Part shown: positions 25,751 through 34,747 of the stretch, in pieces | How positions within the stretch are numbered: the first letter of the stretch is position 1 | How the letters are laid out: each line of letters starts with the position of its first letter | Assembly: GCF_044594925.1 (NCBI RefSeq) | Contig: NZ_CP138991.1 | Coordinates: 2,852,001-2,916,000, forward strand | Length of the DNA: 64,000 nucleotides | DNA from: Maribacter sp044594925 | GTDB lineage: Bacteria > Bacteroidota > Bacteroidia > Flavobacteriales > Flavobacteriaceae | Direction: 5' to 3' | Translations under genes and position numbers: made by a program | The notes under the pieces: generated by a model | The model's database searches: none | What the model was told of the DNA's origin: nothing | What the model saw: the letters and a program-made list of their open reading frames with translations, nothing else

Positions 25751-28700
25751 ATGAGCAAACAAAAGAAAAACGCCGATAAAGAATTTAGCTTATCGTCTTG
25801 GGCTATAGATAACCCCTCCGTAATATATGTAATGATTGCCCTTTTCCTTTTAATAGGATACTCAGGTTACCAAGCTATGCCCAGAGAAGATTATCCGGAA
25901 ATTGTAGAGACCAAAATTTACGTGAGCACCCCCTACCCCGGAAATACGGCTGAGGATATTGAACGCCTGCTTACCGACCCTCTTGAAGACCGTCTTAAAA
26001 ATGTGAGTAATGTTGTCGAAACCACCTCCACCTCTCAGGAAGATTATTCTATAATCACTGTTGAATTTGATGAGGATATTACTGTTGAGCAGGCCAAACA
26101 GAAAGTAAAAGATGAAGTAGATGGAGAAAAGGCCAGTGAAGATTGGCCTACTTTTAATGGAGCAAAAGTAGAGCCGAATATCTTTGATCTAAACTTGGCA
26201 GAATCCTTTCCCATAATGAATGTAAACTTCACTGGAGATTATCCAGTAGAAAAGTTGAAGGAATTCGCAGAATACTTAGAAGAAGAGATTGAAAATTTAC
26301 CAGAAATAAAACAGGTAGATATCCGTGGTGCTCAGAAGAAAGAGGTAGAAGTAGCTGTTGATGTATATAAAATGATGGCAGCCAAAGTAAATTTCCAAGA
26401 TGTAATTGGCGCTATTAGTAATGGAAACATGACCATGTCCGCCGGCAATATAAAAACCTCGGAACAAAGACGCACCATTCGCGTATTAGGCGAGATAGAA
26501 AAGCCAGAAGAGCTTAATAATTTTGTAGTAAAATCGGACAATGGTCCGGTCTACCTTAAAGATATCGCTAAGGTATATTTTCAGGAAAAGGAGAAAACCA
26601 CTTACGCTCGTGAATTTGGAGAGAGTGTTGTGATGCTGGATATTAAAAAACGGTCCGGTAAAAATACAATTGCGGCAACAACACAGATTCGTGAAATTGT
26701 GAAGAAAGCGCAAGAGGATTACTATCCTGCCGATTTAAATATATCTATCGCCAATGATTCATCGGATAGAACTTTGAACCAGGTGGATGATTTGGTGAAC
26801 AATATCATCTTTGGTATTATTCTAGTTGTTACCGTTTTAATGTTTTTCCTTGGTTTTAGGAATGCACTATTCGTGGGTTTTGCGATACCAATGTCCATGT
26901 TTATATCCTTTGCCGTGCTAAATTTGGCTGGTTATACCCTAAATACGATGATTCTTTTTGGAATGATCATGGGACTGGGAATGTTAGTGGATAATGGTAT
27001 CGTAGTGGTAGAAAATGTATATCGTTTAATGAGTGAGGGCATGAGCCGCACCGAGGCAGCAAAGAAAGGAATAGGCGAAATAGCGTTCCCTATTATCATA
27101 TCTACTGTTACTACAGTGGCAGCTTTTGTTCCATTAGCTTTTTGGCCAGGTATCTTTGGACAGTTCATGATTTTCTTTCCCATAACCCTATCCGTTGTAT
27201 TGGGATCATCCTTATTCGTAGCAATTTTCATGAATTCTATGTTGGTTTCCCAATTTATGGATACGGAGGAAAAAGAACTCACTAAAAAACAACTACTGCG
27301 TATAAGCGCCATATTAGGTGGCTTTGGTATTTTAATACTCCTGTTCGGTGGTGCCATGAGAGGGCTAGGCACGGTAATGATTTTTACCGCTATCTTATTT
27401 TGGGTTTACAAATATGCCATTAAGAAATGGGCAACGAAATTTCAGAACAGTACCATGGTACGTTTTGAAAACTGGTACGAAAGACGCATAAAACATGCAT
27501 TGAGAGGCAAAAATGTGTACTGGTATTTTGGCATAACCTTTGCCTTATTAATAGCAACGTTTATGCTTTTTGGAATGTCAATCGGTTCTGGTAGAACAAA
27601 AATTGAATTCTTTCCGGAAAACACACCAAATGAAATATATGTCTACATAGAATATCCGGAAGGGACTTCTATTTCAAAAACGAACACGCTTACCAAGGCC
27701 ATTGAAGACCGTGTTTATGAAGTAGTGAACAGAGCAATGTATATTGATCCTGCAGGAGAAAATTATTTGGTGGAATCTGCGGTATCCCAAGTTGGAGAAG
27801 GTGCTGGAAATCCCCAAACAGATGGTGGCTCCTCTGCAGAGATGCCCCACAGGGGAAAGGTTACCGTATCAATGCGCGAATACAAATACCGCAATGGTCT
27901 GGACACGGAAAAGCTTCGCGGCAAAATACAGGAAACCTTAACAGGTATTTATCCAGGTGTATCAATTTCTGTTGAAAAAAATGCTGACGGTCCACCTCCA
28001 GGATACCCCGTGAATATTGAGCTAGAAGGGAAAGATTATAATGAGTTGATCGGAACTGCTGAAGACATCAGAAACTTCATCAATACAAAAAATATTGCTT
28101 TTATAGAGGAATTGAAGATTGACGTAAATAAGAGCAAACCTTCCATGCAAGTTATCGTAGATCGTCAAAAAGCCGGAGAATTAGGCGTGGCCGTTGGTCA
28201 GGTAGGACAACAATTAAGACGTTCCCTATTTGGTGAAAAAGCGGGTGTTTATAAGTTAGACGGAGACGATTATGATATTAATGTCCGCTTCAATGAAGAT
28301 ATCCGATTTGACAAGAATGCCCTGTTCAATCAAAATATCATTTTTAGAGATGCTGCCACTGGTCAGATTAAGGAAGTTCCCGTATCCGCTGTAGCATCAC
28401 AGAAAAACTCATCAGGTTATAGCGCAATAAAGCACAGGAATGGTAATCGTGTGGTTACGGTTTATTCCGGACTTAAGGCAGGTGGTAACCCAGCTTTGGT
28501 AGTTGATGAAATTAAAAAAGTGATGGAAAACTATGAAGGTATTCCAGATACCGTAAAAGTCGATTTTACCGGAGAAATTGAAGAGCAGAACAAACAAATG
28601 AACTTTTTGGTAGGCGCATTTTTCTCAGGGCTCGGTCTTATTATGCTAATTCTCATTTTTCAGTTTGGTGGTATTTCCAAACCGTTAATTATTATGATTG

Positions 28701-29248
28701 CTATTTTCCTGAGTTTTATTGGTGTCTTTGGTGGACTTATGATTACTGGTTGGTCCTTCGTGATTCTAATGACCATGATGGGTATCATTTCCCTTGCGGG
28801 GATTGTGGTAAATAATGGTGTTGTACTGTTGGATTATACGCAGATATTGATTGACCGTAGAAAGGTAAAGTTAGATTTAGATGATAAAGATTTACTTCCT
28901 ATGGAAGAAGCCACGGATATAATAGTAAAGAGTGGAAAAGCAAGACTAAGACCTGTAATACTAACAGCTATTACTACGGTACTTGGTTTGATACCTCTAG
29001 CAATTGGACTGAATATAGATTTCTTTTCGCTATTCTCATCGTTTGACCCAAAGATTTATATAGGCGGTGATAACGTTATTTTCTGGGGACCCTTAGCTTG
29101 GACGGTAATTTTCGGTCTAATCGTGGCCACCTTCCTTACCCTGATTATTGTACCCGTATTGTTCAATATTGTATATAGAATTAAAACTTCTGTACGTGGG
29201 CGTGGAAGTAGAAATGACAAAACAGAAGCTTTAGAAGCGGCAGCTTAA
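25751..29248 (+). CDS. RND efflux transporter permease (AcrB/HAE superfamily)
   Basis: 1165 aa, longer than AcrB (about 1050). Twelve TM helices with porter domains. The TM4 proton-relay Asp lies in GLGMLVDNGIVVVENVYRLM, and the mirrored motif in the second half is GIVVNNGVVLLDY. The extra length includes an added hydrophobic, basic segment near residues 515-580 (QLLRISAILGGFGILILLFGG) between the halves. It exports drugs, detergents or metabolites; the substrate is not readable. It ends the TetR-regulated operon, which is closed by a strong bidirectional terminator. Confidence 0.93.
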   Translation: MSKQKKNADKEFSLSSWAIDNPSVIYVMIALFLLIGYSGYQAMPREDYPEIVETKIYVSTPYPGNTAEDIERLLTDPLEDRLKNVSNVVETTSTSQEDYSIITVEFDEDITVEQAKQKVKDEVDGEKASEDWPTFNGAKVEPNIFDLNLAESFPIMNVNFTGDYPVEKLKEFAEYLEEEIENLPEIKQVDIRGAQKKEVEVAVDVYKMMAAKVNFQDVIGAISNGNMTMSAGNIKTSEQRRTIRVLGEIEKPEELNNFVVKSDNGPVYLKDIAKVYFQEKEKTTYAREFGESVVMLDIKKRSGKNTIAATTQIREIVKKAQEDYYPADLNISIANDSSDRTLNQVDDLVNNIIFGIILVVTVLMFFLGFRNALFVGFAIPMSMFISFAVLNLAGYTLNTMILFGMIMGLGMLVDNGIVVVENVYRLMSEGMSRTEAAKKGIGEIAFPIIISTVTTVAAFVPLAFWPGIFGQFMIFFPITLSVVLGSSLFVAIFMNSMLVSQFMDTEEKELTKKQLLRISAILGGFGILILLFGGAMRGLGTVMIFTAILFWVYKYAIKKWATKFQNSTMVRFENWYERRIKHALRGKNVYWYFGITFALLIATFMLFGMSIGSGRTKIEFFPENTPNEIYVYIEYPEGTSISKTNTLTKAIEDRVYEVVNRAMYIDPAGENYLVESAVSQVGEGAGNPQTDGGSSAEMPHRGKVTVSMREYKYRNGLDTEKLRGKIQETLTGIYPGVSISVEKNADGPPPGYPVNIELEGKDYNELIGTAEDIRNFINTKNIAFIEELKIDVNKSKPSMQVIVDRQKAGELGVAVGQVGQQLRRSLFGEKAGVYKLDGDDYDINVRFNEDIRFDKNALFNQNIIFRDAATGQIKEVPVSAVASQKNSSGYSAIKHRNGNRVVTVYSGLKAGGNPALVVDEIKKVMENYEGIPDTVKVDFTGEIEEQNKQMNFLVGAFFSGLGLIMLILIFQFGGISKPLIIMIAIFLSFIGVFGGLMITGWSFVILMTMMGIISLAGIVVNNGVVLLDYTQILIDRRKVKLDLDDKDLLPMEEATDIIVKSGKARLRPVILTAITTVLGLIPLAIGLNIDFFSLFSSFDPKIYIGGDNVIFWGPLAWTVIFGLIVATFLTLIIVPVLFNIVYRIKTSVRGRGSRNDKTEALEAAA

Positions 29249-29265
29249 GCACACGGGTAGTAATC

Positions 29266-29300
29266 AAAAAAGCCTGTACTTTTAAAGTACAGGCTTTTTT
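29266..29300. terminator. Strong bidirectional intrinsic terminator
   Basis: AAAAAAGCCTGTACTTT and its reverse complement form 17-base arms around a single T, with A/T tracts on both outer sides. It lies 18 bp after the RND permease and 17 bp before the stop of the minus-strand gene at 29317, so it serves both. Confidence 0.92.
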
Positions 29301-29316
29301 ATGGGTTATGCTAATT

Positions 29317-29664
29317 TTAATTTTTAACTAGAGATTTTTTTTGCTTTGCATCGGTAACGGCAGCAATTCTATTGTTGTTAAAATCTACCTCCTTTACGGC
29401 ATCACCTTCCCAAAACATCCAAGTACCAGTTTTTACACCGTTAGAATAATTCCCCATGGCAACTCTAGCTCCATTTTCGTCATACATCTTCCACTCTCCC
29501 TCTAACTGTTGGTTTAAAAAATACCCTTGCTGAGCAACTTCACCATTGGCGTGAAAGTAAGTTGCTTTTACCATATTGCCCTCTTTTTCAAACTTAGGCG
29601 CTATGTCTTGAGCGAAAGCTCCAAATGAAAATGCCATTAAGGCCATAATTAGTATTTTTCTCAT
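29317..29664 (-). CDS. Exported MORN/YwqK-like repeat protein
   Basis: 115 aa. Signal peptide MRKILIMALMAFSFGAFAQ. The body is three repeats of the form G..xxxGYFLNQQLEGEWKMYDENG / MGNYSNGVKTGTWMFWEG, the YwqK-type MORN-like repeat often mis-annotated as toxin-antitoxin component. No toxin partner is nearby, so that label would be wrong here. Probably a small periplasmic or surface protein; function unknown. It ends at the shared terminator. Confidence 0.8.
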   Translation of the reverse strand: MRKILIMALMAFSFGAFAQDIAPKFEKEGNMVKATYFHANGEVAQQGYFLNQQLEGEWKMYDENGARVAMGNYSNGVKTGTWMFWEGDAVKEVDFNNNRIAAVTDAKQKKSLVKN

Positions 29665-29722
29665 GATATTATTTTTTAAAATTGATATTTATCTAACATT
29701 AACGTTACAAAGTTAAGATTAT

Positions 29723-29778
29723 TTTACATTAAATCAATTTTTAAATAACATTTAATTTACATTAAATTTACATTAAAT
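29723..29778 (+). repeat. Three copies of TTTACATTAAAT upstream of aspS and of the YwqK-like gene
   Basis: TTTACATTAAAT occurs at 29723-29734, 29756-29767 and 29767-29778, the last two directly abutting (sharing one T). They lie in the 256-bp divergent intergenic region between the MORN-like gene and aspS. Spacing between the first two is 33 bp, about three helical turns. A protein-binding array is possible; low-complexity AT sequence is the alternative. Confidence 0.45.
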
Positions 29779-29890
29779 AGGCAATTAATTGATTTTCAGT
29801 CTTATAACTGAATTACTTTAACGCCTTTAAATCATATCCTTCAACTATAAAACCTCCATTTTAGATACATCTTTAATGGATTAGACTTCT

Positions 29891-29898
29891 TAAATTTG
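29891..29898 (+). promoter_or_regulatory. -7 promoter element (TAAATTTG) of aspS
   Basis: TAAATTTG is an exact TAnnTTTG, 22 bases before the ATG at 29921, giving a leader of roughly 15 nt. The upstream -33 position has TTTA rather than TTG. Confidence 0.55.
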
Positions 29899-29920
29899 CT
29901 CTTTACTTAAAGAAACTACG

Positions 29921-31669
29921 ATGTATAGAAGCCATTCCTGTGGAGAATTGAGAGAATCGCATATCACCAATAGTGTAACACTTTCAGGGTGGGTATCCAA
30001 AACTAGAGATAAGGGTTTTGTAGTTTGGGTAGACCTTCGTGATCGCTATGGAATTACGCAATTAGTATTCGATGCGGACAGAACTTCTCCCGAATTATTG
30101 GAACAAGCCAGAAATCTGGGTCGGGAATTCGTAATCCAAGTGAAAGGGCAAGTAATTGAACGTGCCTCTAAAAATCCGAACATCCCAACGGGAAATATAG
30201 AAGTACTTGTAGAAGAGCTAGTAATTCTGAACACCTCCAAAACTCCCCCTTTTACCATAGAAAACGAAACTGACGGCGGCGAAGATCTTCGAATGAAGTA
30301 CCGCTATTTAGATATTCGCAGAAACCCGGTTAAAGACAACCTTATCTTTAGAAGTAAGGTTACCATGGAGGTTAGAAAGTATCTTTCCAACCAAGATTTC
30401 ATAGAGGTAGAAACTCCTTATTTAATAAAATCCACACCAGAGGGTGCTCGCGATTTTGTGGTCCCCAGTCGTATGAACGAAGGACAGTTTTATGCATTGC
30501 CACAATCACCACAGACTTTTAAGCAATTACTTATGGTGGGCGGTATGGATAAATATTTTCAGATTGTAAAGTGTTTTAGAGATGAAGATTTACGTGCCGA
30601 TAGACAGCCAGAATTTACACAAATAGATTGTGAAATGGCCTTCGTGGAGCAGGAAGATATTTTAAGTGCTTTTGAAGGATTAACGAAACATTTATTAAAG
30701 GAAGTTAAAGGGGTAGAAATCGACAGTTTCCCAAGAATGACATTTGATGAAGCCATGGCAAAATATGGTAACGACAAACCAGATATTCGTTTTGGAATGG
30801 AATTCGGGGAACTAAACGAAGTAACACAACACAAAGAATTCAACGTTTTTAATTCAGCAGAGCTAGTCGTCGGTATAGCCGTTCCCAGAGGAAATTCTTA
30901 CACGAGAAAAGAAATAGACAAACTAACGGATTGGGTTAAAAGACCACAGGTAGGCGCACTAGGTATGGTGTACTGTAGATGTAATGAGGACGGTAGTTTC
31001 AAATCTTCCGTAGATAAATTCTATGACCAAGAAGATTTAGCCAAATGGGCGGAGGCGACCAATGCTAAACCAGGGGATTTAATTTGTGTATTATCGGGTG
31101 CTACCAATAAAGTAAGAGCGCAATTAAGTGCTTTGCGTATGGAGCTAGCGACACGATTAGGCCTTAGAAAAAACACTGAATTTGCACCCTTGTGGGTGAT
31201 AGACTTCCCTTTATTGGAGTTAGATGAAGAAACGGGTCATTACCATGCCATGCATCATCCATTTACTTCTCCAAAACCCGGTCAATTAGAATTATTGGAG
31301 ACTTACCCAGCAGCGGTGCGCGCCAATGCCTATGATTTGGTATTAAACGGTAATGAAATAGGTGGAGGCTCTATACGTATTCATGATAAGGAAACCCAAG
31401 CGACCATGTTCCGACACTTAGGTTTTACACCAGAAGAAGCAAAGGCACAATTTGGATTTTTAATGGATGCTTTTCAATACGGCGCCCCACCACATGGTGG
31501 AATTGCTTTTGGCTTGGATAGATTGGTTGCCATTCTTGGCGGACAGGAAACCATACGTGATTTTATCGCCTTTCCTAAAAATAACAGTGGGCGCGACGTA
31601 ATGATAGATGCCCCCGCCCCTATTGATAAAGAGCAATTGAAGGAATTGAATTTGAAGTTGGATATATAA
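29921..31669 (+). CDS. aspS: Aspartyl-tRNA synthetase
   Basis: 582 aa, the usual length of bacterial AspRS. An N-terminal OB-fold anticodon-binding domain (VTLSGWVSKTRDKGFVVWVDLRD) precedes the class II catalytic core: motif 2 in FRDEDLRADRQPEFTQID, the bacterial GAD insertion domain (about 280-410), and motif 3 in GIAFGLDRLVAIL near the end. It charges tRNA-Asp with aspartate in the cytoplasm. It is probably transcribed alone from the promoter just upstream. Confidence 0.97.
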   Translation: MYRSHSCGELRESHITNSVTLSGWVSKTRDKGFVVWVDLRDRYGITQLVFDADRTSPELLEQARNLGREFVIQVKGQVIERASKNPNIPTGNIEVLVEELVILNTSKTPPFTIENETDGGEDLRMKYRYLDIRRNPVKDNLIFRSKVTMEVRKYLSNQDFIEVETPYLIKSTPEGARDFVVPSRMNEGQFYALPQSPQTFKQLLMVGGMDKYFQIVKCFRDEDLRADRQPEFTQIDCEMAFVEQEDILSAFEGLTKHLLKEVKGVEIDSFPRMTFDEAMAKYGNDKPDIRFGMEFGELNEVTQHKEFNVFNSAELVVGIAVPRGNSYTRKEIDKLTDWVKRPQVGALGMVYCRCNEDGSFKSSVDKFYDQEDLAKWAEATNAKPGDLICVLSGATNKVRAQLSALRMELATRLGLRKNTEFAPLWVIDFPLLELDEETGHYHAMHHPFTSPKPGQLELLETYPAAVRANAYDLVLNGNEIGGGSIRIHDKETQATMFRHLGFTPEEAKAQFGFLMDAFQYGAPPHGGIAFGLDRLVAILGGQETIRDFIAFPKNNSGRDVMIDAPAPIDKEQLKELNLKLDI

Positions 31670-31757
31670 TTCAAATCTAAAGGTTATTTATTTTAGTAAG
31701 GATTTACTTTACTTAAAAGATGATCTAACAAAATAGATTACTTTTAAGAGGTAAAGC

Positions 31758-33551
31758 ATGGCTATGCCCAACCAAAAAAACAGTCTTTTAAAACGTATTT
31801 ACAAATGGAGATACAAGCATATTTCCAACAAGACATTCATATACCTACTTAGTGTCATCGTTGGTCTATTGGCAGGCCTGGCTTCGGTCACGTTAAAGAA
31901 TATTACTTATTTCATAGAGGCATCTTTAGAAAATGGGATTATCCTAACCAGGAATCAGCTCTATTTTATACTTCCCATTCTAGGCCTAACCTTTGTTTTT
32001 CTCTATGTAAAATACGTGCATAAAGAAAAGTTGAAGCACGCAGTATCCTCAATCTTATTTTCGCTTTCAAAAAATAAAGGCATCATTAGCAAAAAACAGG
32101 TTTTAACACAACTCATTGCGGCCCCACTAACGGTAGGATTTGGTGGTTCTGTAGGGCTATTGGGACCTGCGGTAGCTTCGGGAGCGGCTATTAGCTCCAA
32201 TCTTGGACAACTTTTTCATATTAATACAAAGACACGGTCGCTATTAATTGCCTGCGCATCGGCGGGAGCAATATCCTCCATATTTCAGGCACCCATTGCC
32301 GCAATAATTTTTGCAGTGGAAGTTTTTAGTTTGGATTTGACCATGATTTCCATGTTGCCCCTTCTACTCGCATCAATCTCTGGCGTACTGACCTCCTATT
32401 TTTTTCTGGGTAACGAAGTTCTTTTCAAATTCACCATTACACAATCCTTCGAGATAAAAGATACTTTATTCTACATTTTACTTGGTGTGGGCACAGCAAT
32501 AGCGTCTATTTACTTTACCAAGATGTATTTTGGTATTATGAAGCTTTTTAAACCCCTTAAAAGCCCAAAATACCGTTTGTTAGTTGGTGGTTTAGCTATT
32601 GGCATCATGCTCTATTTCATTCCTCCCCTTTATGGTGAGGGTTTCGGTTTCATAAATCATTTGTTAGATGGCAATCATCTACTTGCGCTAGGCACTACGC
32701 CTTTTGATGCTTTTATGGATAATATCTGGGTAGTTATTGCTTTGCTATTTGGAATTACCATATTCAAGGCGGTAGCCATGACCACAACTTTAGCGGCGGG
32801 AGGTGCAGGAGGTATTTTTATACCTACTATGGTTATGGGCAGTGCTTTGGGTAATGTTGTGGGAAAGGTCATTAATAATCTAGGTCTTGGTTTTACGGTA
32901 TCGGAAAGTAATTTCACTTTAATAGGGATGGCAGGTCTTATCGCAGGTGTACTACATGCGCCTTTAACGGCAATTTTTTTAATAGCGGAGATTACAGGCG
33001 GCTATGAGCTTTTTGTTCCTTTGATGATTACCGCTTCGATTTCATATATCATCACCAAAAATGCTATAGACTATACTATCTATACTAGAGAATTGGCAGA
33101 GCGTGGTGATTTGTTGACACATAACAAGGACCAAGCGGTTTTAACGCTAATGCAGCTTGATGATATCATTGAAAAAAACTTTAAAACCGTACATCCAGAT
33201 ATGACGCTGGGAGCTATGCTACATGAGTCTGTTGCTAAATCAGCTAGAAATATATTTCCTGTTGTAGATAATAAAAATTCCTTGGTAGGTATTATTCTTT
33301 TGGATGATATCCGTGAATTTATGTTCGACACTTCGCTATATAAAACAACACGCGTAGAAACTTTTATGCACAACGCTCCAGAACATATTTTCCATGGCAA
33401 GGATAGTATGCAACAGGTGATGCAAAAATTTCAGGATAGCGGTGCATGGAACCTCCCAGTAATTAAAAACGGTAAATACGAAGGGTTCGTTTCCAAATCC
33501 AAATTACTAACGGCCTATCGCAGGGAGCTTATCAATTTTACAAGTAACTAA
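31758..33551 (+). CDS. ClC-family chloride channel/transporter with C-terminal CBS pair
   Basis: 597 aa. Ten or more membrane helices of the ClC fold, then two CBS domains (about 450-590). The selectivity segments are recognisable: GGSVGLLGPAVASG (second, normally G[RK]EGP) and GAGGIFIPT (third, GxFxP). The gating glutamate position is Leu135 (codon TTG), and the proton-glutamate position in FAVEVF is Val where H+/Cl- exchangers have EE. Both changes predict a passive anion channel rather than an exchanger. It starts 88 bp after aspS and is followed closely by a small membrane protein gene. Confidence 0.9.
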   Translation: MAMPNQKNSLLKRIYKWRYKHISNKTFIYLLSVIVGLLAGLASVTLKNITYFIEASLENGIILTRNQLYFILPILGLTFVFLYVKYVHKEKLKHAVSSILFSLSKNKGIISKKQVLTQLIAAPLTVGFGGSVGLLGPAVASGAAISSNLGQLFHINTKTRSLLIACASAGAISSIFQAPIAAIIFAVEVFSLDLTMISMLPLLLASISGVLTSYFFLGNEVLFKFTITQSFEIKDTLFYILLGVGTAIASIYFTKMYFGIMKLFKPLKSPKYRLLVGGLAIGIMLYFIPPLYGEGFGFINHLLDGNHLLALGTTPFDAFMDNIWVVIALLFGITIFKAVAMTTTLAAGGAGGIFIPTMVMGSALGNVVGKVINNLGLGFTVSESNFTLIGMAGLIAGVLHAPLTAIFLIAEITGGYELFVPLMITASISYIITKNAIDYTIYTRELAERGDLLTHNKDQAVLTLMQLDDIIEKNFKTVHPDMTLGAMLHESVAKSARNIFPVVDNKNSLVGIILLDDIREFMFDTSLYKTTRVETFMHNAPEHIFHGKDSMQQVMQKFQDSGAWNLPVIKNGKYEGFVSKSKLLTAYRRELINFTSN

Positions 33552-33562
33552 TTTTCATTCTG

Positions 33563-33570
33563 TAAATTTG
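33563..33570 (+). promoter_or_regulatory. -7 promoter element (TAAATTTG) just before the 88-aa protein
   Basis: TAAATTTG matches TAnnTTTG exactly and ends four bases before the ATG at 33575, so the transcript would begin at or very near the start codon (leaderless). The preceding ClC gene ends 23 bp upstream, so read-through is also possible. Confidence 0.5.
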
Positions 33571-33574
33571 CACT

Positions 33575-33841
33575 ATGAAATATCTGATTTCGCTTATTGT
33601 CTGCATAGCTTTTGGCTTAATTATTTATGGCTTTTCCTTAGATGAAAAAGAAGAGGCGATGGCAGATAAATTTATAGGCTCAGGTACGCTAACTTTATTT
33701 CTTGTCGCCATGCCACTTTTTCTATACAAAGAGAGTAAAACTAGAAAGTGGAACGACTATATGCTTACAGAAGAAAACGTGAGAAAAATGCAAGGAAAAG
33801 AGCCTAAAAATACTGATAATCAGGATAATCCATCTAATTAA
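33575..33841 (+). CDS. Small two-TM membrane protein
   Basis: 88 aa, family not recognised. Two hydrophobic helices at about 2-21 (KYLISLIVCIAFGLIIYGF) and 35-52 (SGTLTLFLVAMPLFLYK) are joined by an acidic loop (DEKEEAMADKF). The C-terminal tail is polar and charged, ending NTDNQDNPSN. It sits between the ClC gene and a cold-shock gene. Small, possibly a membrane-protein accessory; no function can be given. Confidence 0.75.
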   Translation: MKYLISLIVCIAFGLIIYGFSLDEKEEAMADKFIGSGTLTLFLVAMPLFLYKESKTRKWNDYMLTEENVRKMQGKEPKNTDNQDNPSN

Positions 33842-33911
33842 TTTCTTCCACATAACGTTTCTTAATCAAAAAAAGATTAAATTAGAGTACTAACATTTAA
33901 TCTTTATTTTC

Positions 33912-34103
33912 ATGACTGGCACAGTTAAATTTTTTAATGAATCCAAAGGATATGGCTTCATTACCAATGACGACACTGGAAAGGACATCTTTGTCCATGC
34001 AACCGCGCTTAACGGAACAGAACTAAGAGAAGGGGACAAAGTAGCCTACGTTGAGGAAGAAGGAAGAAAAGGAGTAGTCGCAGGACAAGTACAAGTCCTT
34101 TAA
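33912..34103 (+). CDS. Cold-shock domain protein (CspA family)
   Basis: 63 aa, a complete cold-shock OB-fold. RNP1 is KGYGFI and RNP2 is DIFVHATAL; it opens with MTGTVKFFNESKG. It binds single-stranded RNA/DNA and acts as an RNA chaperone in the cytoplasm. The 70-bp leader contains a weak TTAATC/GATTAA hairpin around seven A residues. It is followed by a clear terminator, so it is its own transcription unit or the end of one. Confidence 0.95.
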   Translation: MTGTVKFFNESKGYGFITNDDTGKDIFVHATALNGTELREGDKVAYVEEEGRKGVVAGQVQVL

Positions 34104-34132
34104 GCTACGTACGCTATTATGTACAAATTAAA

Positions 34133-34160
34133 AACCACGTTTAGGCGTGGTTTCTTTTTT
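34133..34160 (+). terminator. Intrinsic terminator after the cold-shock gene
   Basis: AACCACG pairs with CGTGGTT around TTTAGG, followed by TCTTTTTT. It lies 29 bp after the stop codon; the A-rich upstream side may also serve the convergent tadA gene. Confidence 0.85.
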
Positions 34161-34206
34161 AGTAGCCCTAGCTCTTATATAAATAAAGGTATTTCCTAGA
34201 ATGATA

Positions 34207-34650
34207 TCATTTACGCCTCTTTTCAAAAAAACGTTGTAAGAGTTCTGCGGACTCCGTTGCCAGAATTCCTCCTGTGATGACCGTTTTAGGATGCAATTTT
34301 GTACCCATAACTTCACACCCTCTTTGTTGATCTTTTGCACCAAAGACAATCTTACCGATTTGACTCCAATAAAGTGCTCCTGCACACATTTGACACGGCT
34401 CTAGGGTCACATACAACGTGCAATCCTTAAGATATTTTCCACCCAAGAAATTAGCAGCTGCGGTAATGGCCTGCATCTCGGCATGCGCCGTAACATCATT
34501 CAACTGTTCTGTTAGATTGTGGGCTCTAGCAATAATTCTATCCTTGACAACGATAACCGCACCAACAGGTATTTCATCGTTTTCATAGGCATATTCTGCC
34601 TCCTGCAGGGCCTTTCTCATAAAATATGTATCGTCGTACGGTAAAATCAT
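34207..34650 (-). CDS. tadA: tRNA-specific adenosine deaminase (TadA)
   Basis: 147 aa. Cytidine-deaminase fold with zinc ligands H56 (in HAEMQAI, with catalytic E58) and C86/C89 (in PCQMCAGAL). It has the TadA features VPVGAV-like IPVGAVIV and a C-terminal helix LLQRFFEKRRK. It converts A34 to inosine in tRNA-Arg(ACG). Length and motifs fit TadA better than guanine or cytosine deaminases. Divergent from dxs. Confidence 0.9.
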   Translation of the reverse strand: MILPYDDTYFMRKALQEAEYAYENDEIPVGAVIVVKDRIIARAHNLTEQLNDVTAHAEMQAITAAANFLGGKYLKDCTLYVTLEPCQMCAGALYWSQIGKIVFGAKDQQRGCEVMGTKLHPKTVITGGILATESAELLQRFFEKRRK

Positions 34651-34700
34651 ACATCAAAAATACGACAAGCTAAGCTTTAATAACTAAGGCTTTAAAACAA

Positions 34701-34730
34701 TTGTATACCTTACGAAAAGAAGTATTTTTG
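34701..34730 (+). promoter_or_regulatory. Consensus Bacteroidota promoter of dxs (TTG-N19-TATTTTTG)
   Basis: TTG (34701-34703), 19 bases, then TATTTTTG (34723-34730) match both elements of the sigma-ABfr type promoter with normal spacing. The TTG start codon of dxs follows 17 bases after the -7 box, giving a leader of about 10 nt. This is the best full promoter in the window. Confidence 0.75.
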
Positions 34731-34747
34731 TGACTTAGCACTTCAAT

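Noticed and set aside
29317..29664. Toxin-antitoxin system (YwqK-type antitoxin label)
   Set aside because: The protein has a signal peptide and MORN-like repeats, and no toxin gene lies next to it.
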